Under the pieces are notes generated by a model. That model searched no databases. It was not told the origin of the DNA and saw only the letters and a program-made list of their open reading frames with translations. A DNA stretch of 64,000 bases from contig CM067539.1 in NCBI GenBank assembly GCA_034509755.1, positions 52,355,513-52,419,512 of the forward strand. Reading direction: 5' to 3'. Shown in pieces: positions 52,446-63,660 of this stretch. Made by a program: the position numbers and the translations under genes. This stretch comes from Anisodus tanguticus (lineage: Eukaryota; Streptophyta; Magnoliopsida; Solanales; Solanaceae). The first letter of the stretch is position 1. Each line of letters opens with the position of its first letter.

Positions 52446-53473
52446 AACAAATGGACTTACATTATCTGAAATAGTTTATGTGTTTCACTATTCCTAATCA
52501 TAAAGTTAATATTAAACGTGAGTTTAATTAAAAGTCTATCTATGATTGTGCGATCGTGCACGTTACGTGCTTGATTGGTGTTATATATATCCTTAACCAA
52601 TTTTTATATAATTGTTTGGGGGAAAATGGTACCCTATCTTAAAAACTAACAAGCTTACGATTTAAAATGTTATTAATTCATCAAGGAAAATAATTGAAGA
52701 CAGTCCTCTAAATATTAAATATCAAATAAGAAAGTCTGGGGTCTATAAGTTTTTATTTATGATTGTTATAAAAAATGGTCTTAGATTATTTAAAATATAT
52801 TTTAATATTTATTCTATCCTGAATTTTATAGTCCATAAATAAAATTGTGAGTAGCAAGAGTAACGTTTGTTGTATTAATGTTTACGTTATATTTTTCTAG
52901 TTTATATTTAAAAAACATGTATTTTCTATTCATCATATCTTTAGTTTGATGATTTATCTTATTTCGTTTCCTGTATATACACAATTTGTCGCAATACATA
53001 AAATAAATTTAAGGATGCTATATTTTGATTATATCATGGGAACTATACTTTTAAATGTTAGTTTATCTATACAATTAAAGCAACTCAGATTAACTGCGTA
53101 ACATGAGGACTTGTGCAACCCACCCGAACCTGTACCGGTGGAGCAAAGACGTTGTTCGGTGTGTCAAAAAGTGTCTTACTCAGTCAAATCGATGTTTGGA
53201 AACATGAATTGTCATCCAGTTCGCGTGTGGAAAATTGTGTATCCTCCTACTACATTTAACAAAGAGGAGAATTTTTTTGATCTTCAGATACATATGGAAC
53301 CAAACATGCAAGTTGCTGATGATGCTCCATTACTGCCAGATCTAAACGTCTCCAAAAGAAGAACGGATGTATCAATTTTTTCGAACCTTAATATGTGTGA
53401 TATCTCAGAAATATTTTTCTTAGGGTTGATTATTTCTTATTTCATGATTCAAAAATTGATATGGTTGTTATAA
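52446..53473 (+). repeat. Satellite unit 52 (1,028 bp, tail G)
   Basis: Adjacent near-duplicate of unit 51 in tail and type II body. Frame 53111-53473. Confidence 0.95.
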
Positions 53474-54486
53474 AACAAATGGACTTACATTATCTGAAAT
53501 AGTTTATGTGTTTAACTATTCCTAATCATAAAGTTAATATTAAACGTGAGTCTAATTAAAAGTATATTTATGATTGTGCGATCGTGCACGTTACGTGCTT
53601 GATTGGTGTTATATATCTCCTTATTCAATTTTTATATAAATGTTTGGGGGAAAATGGTACCCTATCTTAAAAACTAACAAGCTTCCGATTTAAAAAGTCA
53701 TTAATTCCTCAAGGAAAATAATTGAAGACCGTCCTCTAAATATTAAAAATCAAATAAGAAAGTATGGGGCCTATCAATTTTTATTTATGATTGTTAGAAA
53801 ATATGGTCTTAGATTATTTAAAATATATTTTAATATTTATTCTATCCTGGATTTTATAGTCCATAAATAAAATTGTGTGTAGCACCAGTAACGTTTGTTG
53901 TATTTATTTTTTCTAGTTTATATTTAATAAACATATATTTTCTATTCATCATATCTTTAGTTTGATGATTTATCTTATTTCGTATCCTGTATATACACAA
54001 TTTGTCGCATTACATAAAATAAATTTAAGGATGCTATATTTTGATTATATCATGTGAAGTATACTTTTAAATGTGAGTTTATCTATACAATTAAAGCTAC
54101 TCAGATTAACTCCGTAACATGAGGACGAGTGCAACCCACCCGAACCTGTACCGGTGGAGCAAAGACGTTGTTCGGTGTGTCAAAAAGTGTCTTACTCACA
54201 AATCGATGTTTGGAAACATGAATTGTCATCCAGTCGCGGGTGGAAAATTGTGTATCCTCCTACTACATTTAACAAGGAGGAGATATTTGTTGATCTTCAC
54301 ATAAATATGGAACCAAACATGCGAGTTGCTGATGATGCTCCATTACTGCCATATCCAAACGTCTCCAAAAGAAGAACGGAGATATCAATTTTTTCGAACC
54401 TTAATATGTGTGATATCTCACAAATATTTTTCTTAGGGTTGATTAGTTCTTATTTCATGATTAAAAAATTGATATGGTTGTTATAA
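53474..54486 (+). repeat. Satellite unit 53 (1,013 bp, tail H)
   Basis: Copy of unit 48, five units downstream. ACTCACAAATCG for ACTCAGTCAAATCG at about 54193 is a CWG-site indel and explains the extra shortening. Confidence 0.95.
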
Positions 54487-55514
54487 AACAAATGGACTTA
54501 CATTATCTAAAATAGTTTATGTGTTTAACTATTCCTAATCATAAAGTTAATATTAAACTTGAGTTTAATTAATAGTCTATCTATGATTGTGCGATCGTGC
54601 ACGTTACGTGCTTGATTGGTGTTATATATATCCTTAACGAATTTTTATATAATTGTTTGGGGGAAAATGGTACCCTATCTTAAAAACTAACAAGCTTACG
54701 ATTTAAAAAGTTATTAATTCCTCAAGGAAAATAATTGAAGACAGTCCTCTAAATATTAAATATCAAATAAGAAAGTCTGGCGCCTATAAGTTTTTATTTA
54801 TGATTGTTAGAAAAAATGGTCTTAGATTATTTAAAATATATTTTAATATTTATTCTATCCTGAATTTTATAGTCCATAAATAAAATTATGAGTAGCAAGA
54901 GTAACGTTTGTTGTATTAATGTTTACGTTATATTTTTCTAGTTTATATTTAGAAAACATATATTTTCTATTCATCATATCTTTAGTTTGATGATTTATCT
55001 TATTTCATTTCCTGTATATACACAATTTTTCGCAATACATAAAATAAATTTAAGGATGCTATATTTTGATTATATCATGTGAACTATACTTTTAAATGTG
55101 AGTTTAACTATACAATTAAAGCTACTTAGAATAATTGTGTAACATGAAGACTAGTGCAACCCACCCGAACCTGTACCGGTGGAGCGAAGACGTTGTTCGG
55201 TGTGTCAAAAAGTGTTTGGCTCAATCAAATCCATGTTTGGAAACATGGATTGTCATCCAGTTCGCGGGTGGAAAATTGTGTATCCTCCTACTACATTTAA
55301 CAGGGAGGAGAAATTTGTTGATCTTCAGATAAATATGGAACCAAACATGTGAGTTGCTGATGATGCTCCATTACTGCCATATCTAAACGTCTCCAAAAGA
55401 AGAACTGAGATATCTATTTTTTCGAAACTTAATATGTGTGATATCTCACAAATATTTTTCTTAGGGCTGATTAGTTCTTATTTCATGATTAAAAAATTGA
55501 TATGGTTGTTACAA
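54487..55514 (+). repeat. Satellite unit 54 (1,028 bp)
   Basis: Type II-like body with mixed features. The tail has GCGAAGACGTTG and a stop at ACATGTGAG. The junction reads TTGTTACAA. Confidence 0.94.
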
Positions 55515-56525
55515 AACAAATGGACTTGCATTATCTGAAATATTTTATGTGTTTAACTCTTCCTAATCATAAATTAATATTAAACATTTGTCTAATTAAA
55601 ACACTATATTTGATTGTGCGATCGTGCACGTTACGTGCTTGATTGGTGTTATATATCTCCTTATCCAATTTTTATATAAATGTATGGGGGAAAATGGTAC
55701 CCTATCTTAAAATCTAACAAGCTTCCGATTTAAAAAGTTATTAATTCCTCAAAGAAAATAATTGAAAACAGACCTCTAAATATTAAAAATCAAATAAGAA
55801 AGTCTGGGTCCTATAAGTTTTTATTTATGATTGATAGAAAAAATGGTCTTAGATTATTTAAAATATATTTTAATATTTATTCTATCCTGAATTTTATAGT
55901 CCATAAATAAAATTGTGAGGAGCACCAGTTACGTTTGTTGTATTAATGTTTACGTTATATTTAAAAACATATATTTTCTATTCTTCATATCTTTAGTTTG
56001 ATGATTTATCTTATTTCGATTCTTGTTCATATACAATTTGTCGCAATACATTAAATAAATTTAAGGATGCTATATTTTGATTATATCATGTGAACTATAG
56101 TTTTAAATGTGAGTTTATCTATACAATTAAATCTACTATGATTAACTGTGTAACATGAGGACTAGTACAACCCACCCGAACCTGTACCGGTGGAGCGAAG
56201 ACGTTGTTCGGTGTGTCAAAAAGTGTTTGACTCAGTCAAATCTATGTTTGGAAACATGAATTGTCATCCAGTTCGCGGGTGGAAAATTGTGTATCCTCCT
56301 ACTACATTTAACAGGGAGGAGAAATTTGTTGATCTTCACATAAATATGGAACCAAACATGCGAATTGCTGATGATGCTCCATTACTGCCATATCCAAACG
56401 TCTCCAAAAGAAGAACGGAGATATCAATTTTTTCGAACCTTAATATGTGTGATATCTCACAAATATTTTTCTTAGGGCTGATTAGTTCTTATTTCATGAT
56501 TAAAAAATTGATATGGTTGTTATAA
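55515..56525 (+). repeat. Satellite unit 55 (1,011 bp, tail I)
   Basis: Divergent lead (TTTAACTCTTCC, AACATTTGTC) and linker TTATCCAATT, both shared only with the partial unit at 63661. 15-bp body deletion. Frame open 56190-56525. Confidence 0.95.
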
Positions 56526-57538
56526 AACAAATGGACTTACATTATCTGAAATAGTTTATGTGTTTAACTATTCCTAATCATAAAGTTAATATTAAACGTG
56601 AGTTTAATTAAAAGTCTATCTATGATTGTGCGATCGTGCACGTTATGTGCTTGATTGGTGTTATATATATCCTTAACCAATTTTTATATAAATGTTTGGG
56701 GGAAAATGGTACCCTATCTTAAAAACTAACAAGCTTACGATTTAAAAAGTTATTAATTCCTCAGGGAAAATAATTGAAGGCCGTCCTCTAAATATTAAAT
56801 ATCTAATAAGAAAGTCTGGGACCTATAAGTTTTTATTTATGATTGTTAGAAAAAATGGTCTTAGATTATTTAAAATATATTTTAATATTTATTCTATCCT
56901 GGATTTTATAGTCCATAAATAAAATTGTGTGTAGCACCAGTAACGTTTGTTGTATTTATGTTTACGTTATATTTAAAAAACAAATATTTTCTATTCTTCA
57001 TATCATTAGTTTGATGATTTATCTTATTTCGATTCTTGTTTATATTCAATTTGTCGCAATACATAAAATAAATTTAAGGATGCTATATTTTGAATATATC
57101 ATGTGAACTATAGTTTTAAATGTGACTTTATCTATATAATTAAAGCTACTCAGATTAGCAACGTAACATGAGGACCAGTGCAACCCACCCGAACCTGTAC
57201 CGGTGGAGCGAAGCCATTGTTCGGTGTGTCAAAAAGTGTATGACTCAGTCAAATCCATGTTTGGAAACATGAATTGTCCTCAGGTTCGGGGGTGGAAAAT
57301 TGTGTATCCTCCTACAACATTTAACAGGGAGGAGAAATTTGTTGATCTTCAGATACATATGGAACCAAACATGCAAGTTGAAGATGATGCTCCATTACTG
57401 CCAGATCTAAACGTCTTCAAAAGAAGAACGGATGTATCATTTTTTTCGAACCTTAATATGTGTGATATCTCAGAAATATTTTTCTTAGGGTTGATTAGTT
57501 CTTATTTCATGATTAAAAAATTGATATGGTTGTTATAA
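56526..57538 (+). repeat. Satellite unit 56 (1,013 bp, tail J)
   Basis: Box CGTTATGTGC. Tail J with GATTAGCAACG, GAGGACCAG and GTTGAAGATG. Frame 57203-57538. Confidence 0.95.
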
Positions 57539-58566
57539 AACAAATGGACTTACATTATCTGAAATAGTTTAGGTGTTTAACTATTCCTAATCATAAAGTT
57601 AATATTAAACGTGAGTTTAATTAAAAGTCTATCTATGATTGTGCGATCGTGCACGTTACGTGCTTGATTGGTGTTATATATATCCTTAACCAATTTTTAT
57701 ATAATTGTTTGGGGGAAAATGGTACCCTATCTTAAAAACTAACAAGCTTACGATTTAAAAAGTTATTAATTCCTCTAGGAAAATAATTGAAGACCGTCCT
57801 CTAAATATCAAATATCAAATAAGAAAGTCTGGGGCCTATAAGTTTTTATTTATGATTGTTAGAAAAAATGGTCTTAGATTATTTAAAATATATTTTAATA
57901 TTTATTCTATCCTGAATTTTATAGTCCATAAATAAAATTGTGAGGAGCAAGAGTAACGTTTGTTGTATTAATGTTTAAGTTATATTTTTCTAGTTTATAT
58001 TTAAAAAACATATATTTTCTATTCATCATATCTTTAGTTTGATGATTTATCTTATTTCGTATCCTGTATATACACAATTTGCCACAATACATAAAATAAA
58101 TTTAAGGATGCTATATTTTGATTATATCATGTGAACTATAGTTTTAAATGTGAGTTTATCCATACAATTAAAGCTACTAAGATTAACTGTGTAACATGAG
58201 GACTAGTGCAACCCACCCGAACCAGTACCGGTGGAGCGAAGACGTTGTTCGGTGTGTCAAAAAGTGTTTGACTCAGTCAAATCCATGTTTGGAAACATGA
58301 ATTGTCATCCAGTTCGAGGGTGGAAAATTGTGTATCCTCCTACTACATATAACAAGGAGGAGAAATTTGTTGATCTTCACATAAATATGGAACCAAACAT
58401 GCGAATTGCTGATGATGCTCCATTACTGCCATATCCAAACGTCTCCAAAAGAAGAACGGAGATATCAATTTTTTCGAACCTTAATATGTGTGATATCTCA
58501 TAAATATTTTTCTTAGGGCTGATTAGTTCTTATTTCATGATTAAAAAATTGATATGGTTGTTATAA
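57539..58566 (+). repeat. Satellite unit 57 (1,028 bp, tail I)
   Basis: Intact body with AATATCAAATATC. The tail frame 58231-58503 ends early at CTCATAA. Confidence 0.95.
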
Positions 58567-59579
58567 AACAAATGGACTTACATTATCTGAAATAGTTTAT
58601 GTGTTTAACTATTCCTAATCATAAAGTTAATATTAAACGTGAGTTTAATTAAAAGTCTATCTATGATTGTGCGATCGTGCACGTTATGTGCTTGATTGGT
58701 GTTATATATATCCTTAACCAATTTTTATATAAATGTTTGGGGGAAAATGGTACCCTATCTTAAAAACTAACAAGCTTACGATTTAAAAAGTTATTAATTC
58801 CTCAGGGAAAATAATTGAAGGCCGTCCTCTAAATATTAAATATCTAATAAGAAAGTCTGGGACCTATAAGTTTTTATTTATGATTGTTAGAAAAAATGGT
58901 CTTAGATTATTTAAAATATATTTTAATATTTATTCTATCCTGGATTTTATAGTCCATAAATAAAATTGTGTGTAGCACCAGTAACGTTTGTTGTATTTAT
59001 GTTTACGTTATATTTAAAAAACAAATATTTTCTGTTCTTCATATCATTAGTTTGATGATTTATCTTATTTCGATTCTTGTTTATATTCAATTTGTCGCAA
59101 TACATAAAATAAATTTAAGGATGCTATATTTTGAATATATCATGTGAACTATAGTTTTAAATGTGACTTTATCTATATAATTAAAGCTACTCAGATTAGC
59201 AACGTAACATGAGGACCAGTGCAACCCACCCTAACCTGTACCGGTGGAGCGAAGCCATTGTTCGGTGTGTCAAAAAGTGTATGACTCAGTCAAATCCATG
59301 TTTGGAAACATGAATTGTCCTCAGGTTCGGGGGTGGAAAATTGTGTATCCTCCTACTACATTTAACAGGGAGGAGAAATTTGTTGATCTTCAGATACATA
59401 TGGAACCAAACATGCAAGTTGAAGATGATGCTCCATTACTGCCAGATCTAAACGTCTTCAAAAGAAGAACGGATGTATCATTTTTTTCGAACCTTAATAT
59501 GTGTGATATCTCAGAAATATTTTTCTTAGGGTTGATTAGTTCTTATTTCATGATTAAAAAATTGATATGGTTGTTATAA
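58567..59579 (+). repeat. Satellite unit 58 (1,013 bp, tail J)
   Basis: Near-identical to unit 56, with isolated changes such as TTCTGTTCTTC and CCCTAACC. Frame 59244-59579. Confidence 0.95.
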
Positions 59580-60611
59580 AACAAATGGACATACATTATC
59601 TGAAATAGTTTAGGTGTTTAACTATTCCTAATCATAAAGTTAATATTAAACGTGAGTTTAATTAAAAGTCTATCTATGATTGTGCGATCGTGCACGTTAC
59701 GTGCTTGATTGGTGTTATATATATCCTTAACCAATTTTTATATAATTGTTTGGGGGAAAATGGTACCCTATCTTAAAAACTAACAAGCTTACGATTTAAA
59801 AAGTTATTAATTCCTCTAGGAAAATAATTGAAGACCGTCCTCTAAATATCAAATATCAAATAAGAAAGTCTGGGGCCTATAAGTTTTTATTTATGATTGT
59901 TAGAAAAAATGGTCTTAGATTATTTAAAATATATTTTAATATTTATTCTATCCTGAATTTTATAGTCCATAAATAAAATTGTGAGGAGCAAGAGTAACGT
60001 TTGTTGTATTAATGTTTAAGTTATATTTTTCTAGTTTATATTTAAAAAACATATATTTTCTATTCATCATATCTTTAGTTTGATGATTTATCTTATTTCG
60101 TATCCTGTATATACACAATTTGCCACAATACATAAAATAAATTTAAGGATGCTATATTTTGATTATATCATGTGAACTATAGTTTTAAATGTGAGTTTAT
60201 CCATACAATTAAAGCTACTAAGATTAATCGTGTAACATGAGGACTAGTGCAACCCACCCGAACCAAGATGCCGGTGGAGCGAAGACGTTGTTCGGTGTGT
60301 CAAAAAGTGTTTGACTCGGTCAAATCCATGTTTGGAAACATGAATTGTCATCCAGGTTCGAGGGTGGAAAATTGTGTATCCTCCTACTACATATAACAAG
60401 GAGGAGAAATTTGTTGATCTTCACATAAATATGGAACCAAACATGCGAATTGCTTGATGATGCTCCATTATCGCCATATCCAAACGTCTCCAAAAGAAGA
60501 ACGGAGATATCAATTTTTTCGAACCTTAATATGTGTGATATCTCATAAATATTTTTCTTAGGGCTGATTAGTTCTTATTTCATGATTAAAAAATTGATAT
60601 GGTTGTTATAA
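59580..60611 (+). repeat. Satellite unit 59 (1,032 bp, tail I)
   Basis: Compared with units 57 and 61, the tail differs at ATTAATCGTG, ACCAAGATGCC, ACTCGGTC, CCAGGTTCG, TTGCTTGATG and TTATCGCC. Every one is at a CAG/CTG site. The tail frame is destroyed. Confidence 0.95.
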
Positions 60612-61617
60612 AACAAATGGACTTACATTATCTCGAAATAGTTTATGTGTTTAACTATTCCTAATCATAAAGTTAATATTAAACGTGAGTTTAATTAAAA
60701 GTCTATCTATGATTGTGCGATCGTGCACGTTATGTGCTTGATTGGTGTTATATATATCCTTAACCAATTTTTATATAAATGTTTGGGGGAAAATGGTACC
60801 CTATCTTAAAAACTAACAAGCTTACGATTTAAAAAGTTATTAATTCCTCAGGGAAAATAATTGAAGGCCGTCCTCTAAATATTAAATATCTAATAAGAAA
60901 GTCTGGGACCTATAAGTTTTTATTTATGATTGTTAGAAAAAATGGTCTTAGATTATTTAAAATATATTTTAATATTTATTCTATCCTGGATTTTATAGTC
61001 CATAAATAAAATTGTGTGTAGCACCGTAACGTTTGTTGTATTTATGTTTACGTTATATTTAAAAAACAAATATTTTCTGTTCTTCATATCATTAGTTTGA
61101 TGATTTATCTTATTTCGATTCTTGTTTATATTCAATTTGTCGCAATACATAAAATAAATTTAAGGATGCTATATTTTGAATATATCATGTGAACTATAGT
61201 TTTAAATGTGACTTTATCTATATAATTAAAGCTACTCGATTAGCAACGTAACATGAGGACCGGTGCAACCCACCCTAACTGTACCGGTGGAGCGAAGCCA
61301 TTGTTCGGTGTGTCAAAAAGTGTATGACTCACCAAATCCATGTTTGGAAACATGAATTGTCCTCGTGTTCGGGGTGGAAAATTGTGTATCCTCCTACTAC
61401 ATTTAACGGGGAGGAGAAATTTGTTGATCTTCGATACATATGGAACCAAACATGCAAGTTGAAGATGATGCTCCATTATCGCCGATCTAAACGTCTTCAA
61501 AGAAGAACGGATGTATCATTTTTTTCGAACCTTAATATGTGTGATATCTCAGAAATATTTTTCTTAGGGTTGATTAGTTCTTATTTCATGATTAAAAAAT
61601 TGATATGGTTGTTATAA
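60612..61617 (+). repeat. Satellite unit 60 (1,006 bp, tail J)
   Basis: Shortest unit. Against unit 58 it has a dozen or so differences at CWG sites between 60630 and 61492, plus one AAAA to AAA change. Confidence 0.95.
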
Positions 61618-62645
61618 AACAAATGGACATACATTATCTGAAATAGTTTAGGTGTTTAACTATTCCTAATCATAAAGTTAATATTAAACGTGAGTTTAAT
61701 TAAAAGTCTATCTATGATTGTGCGATCGTGCACGTTACGTGCTTGATTGGTGTTATATATATCCTTAACCAATTTTTATATAATTGTTTGGGGGAAAATG
61801 GTACCCTATCTTAAAAACTAACAAGCTTACGATTTAAAAAGTTATTAATTCCTCTAGGAAAATAATTGAAGACCGTCCTCTAAATATCAAATATCAAATA
61901 AGAAAGTCTGGGGCCTATAAGTTTTTATTTATGATTGTTAGAAAAAATGGTCTTAGATTATTTAAAATATATTTTAATATTTATTCTATCCTGAATTTTA
62001 TAGTCCATAAATAAAATTGTGAGGAGCAAGAGTAACGTTTGTTGTATTAATGTTTAAGTTATATTTTTCTAGTTTATATTTAAAAAACATATATTTTCTA
62101 TTCATCATATCTTTAGTTTGATGATTTATCTTATTTCGTATCCCGTATATACACAATTTGCCACAATACATAAAATAAATTTAAGGATGCTATATTTTGA
62201 TTATATCATGTGAACTATAGTTTTAAATGTGAGTTTATCCATACAATTAAAGCTACTAAGATTAACTGTGTAACATGAGGACTAGTGCAACCCACCCGAA
62301 CCAGTACCGGTGGAGCGAAGACGTTGTTCGGTGTGTCAAAAAGTGTTTGACTCAGTCAAATCCATGTTTGGAAACATGAATTGTCATCCAGTTCGAGGGT
62401 GGAAAATTGTGTATCCTCCTACTACATATAACAGGGAGGAGAAATTTGTTGATCTTCACATAAATATGGAACCAAACATGCGAATTGCTGATGATGCTCC
62501 ATTACTGCCTTATCCAAACGTCTCCAAAAGAAGAACGGAGATATCAATTTTTTCGAACCTTAATATGTGTGATATCTCATAAATATTTTTCTTAGGGCTG
62601 ATTAGTTCTTATTTCATGATTAAAAAATTGATATGGTTGTTATAA
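61618..62645 (+). repeat. Satellite unit 61 (1,028 bp, tail I)
   Basis: Clean counterpart of unit 57. TATCCCGTATA at about 62140 is a CTG-site difference. Frame 62310-62582. Confidence 0.95.
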
Positions 62646-63660
62646 AACAAATGGACTTACATTATCTGAAATAGTTTATGTGTTTAACTAATCCTAAACA
62701 TAAAGTTAATATTAAACGTGAGTTTATTAAAAGTCTATCAATGATTGTGCGATCACGCATGTTACGTGCTTGATTGGTGTTATATATATCCTTAACCAAT
62801 TTTTATATAAATGTTTGGGGGAAAATGGTACCCTATCTTAAAAACTAACAAGCTTACTATTTAAAAAGTTATTAATTCCTCAAGGAAAATAATTGAAGAC
62901 CGTCCTCTGAATATTAAATATCTAATAAGAAAGTCTGGGACCTATAAGTTTTTATTTATGATTGTTAGAAAAAATGGTCTTAGATTATTTAAAATATATT
63001 TTAATATTTATTCTATCCTGGATTTTATAGTCCATAAATAAAATTGTGTGTAGCACCAGTAACGTTTGTTGTATTTATTTTTTCTAGTTTATATTTAAAA
63101 AACATATATTTTCTATTCATCATATCTTTAGTTTGATGATTCATCTTATTTCGTTTCCTGTATATACACAATTTGTCGCAATACATAAAATAAATTTAAG
63201 GATGCTATATTTTGATTATATCATGTGAACTATAGTTTTAAATGTGAGTTTATCTATACAATTAAAGCTACTCAGATTAACTGTGTAACATGAGGACTAG
63301 TGCAACCCACCCGAACCTGTACCAGTGGAGCGAAGACGTTGTTCGGTGTGTCAAAAAGTGTTTGGCTCAGTCAAATCCATGTTTGGAAACATGGATTGTC
63401 ATCCAGTTCGCGGGTGGAAAATTGTGTATCCTCCTACTACATTTAACAGGGAGGAGAAATTTGTTGATCTTCACATAAATATGGAACCAAACATACGAGT
63501 TGCTGATGATGCTCCATTACTGCCAAATCTAAATGTCTCCAAAAGAAGAACGGAGATATCTATATTTTCGAACCATAATATGTGTGATATCTCACAAATA
63601 TTTTTCTTAGGGCTGATTAGTTCTTATTTTATGATTAAAAAAATTATATTGTTGTAACAA
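62646..63660 (+). repeat. Satellite unit 62 (1,015 bp)
   Basis: The box is degraded to GATCACGCATGTTACG. 12-bp body deletion. Tail with ACCAGTGG. The tail frame ends at GTTGTAACAA (63325-63657). Confidence 0.95.

Larger units (their letters stand above)
56526..58566 (+). repeat. Two-unit higher-order repeat, copy 1 (J-I, 2,041 bp)
   Basis: A short J unit (15-bp deletion, GCGAAGCCATTG tail) is followed by a full-length I unit (GAACCAGTACC, CTCATAAATATT). The same pair occurs twice more downstream. Confidence 0.9.
58567..60611 (+). repeat. Two-unit higher-order repeat, copy 2 (J-I, 2,045 bp)
   Basis: Units 58-59. The J half matches copy 1 closely. The I half carries a CWG-discrepancy cluster, which adds 4 bp. 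Confidence 0.9.
60612..62645 (+). repeat. Two-unit higher-order repeat, copy 3 (J-I, 2,034 bp)
   Basis: Units 60-61. The J half is shortened by CWG-site deletions. The I half is clean apart from one CCCGTA. Confidence 0.9.
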
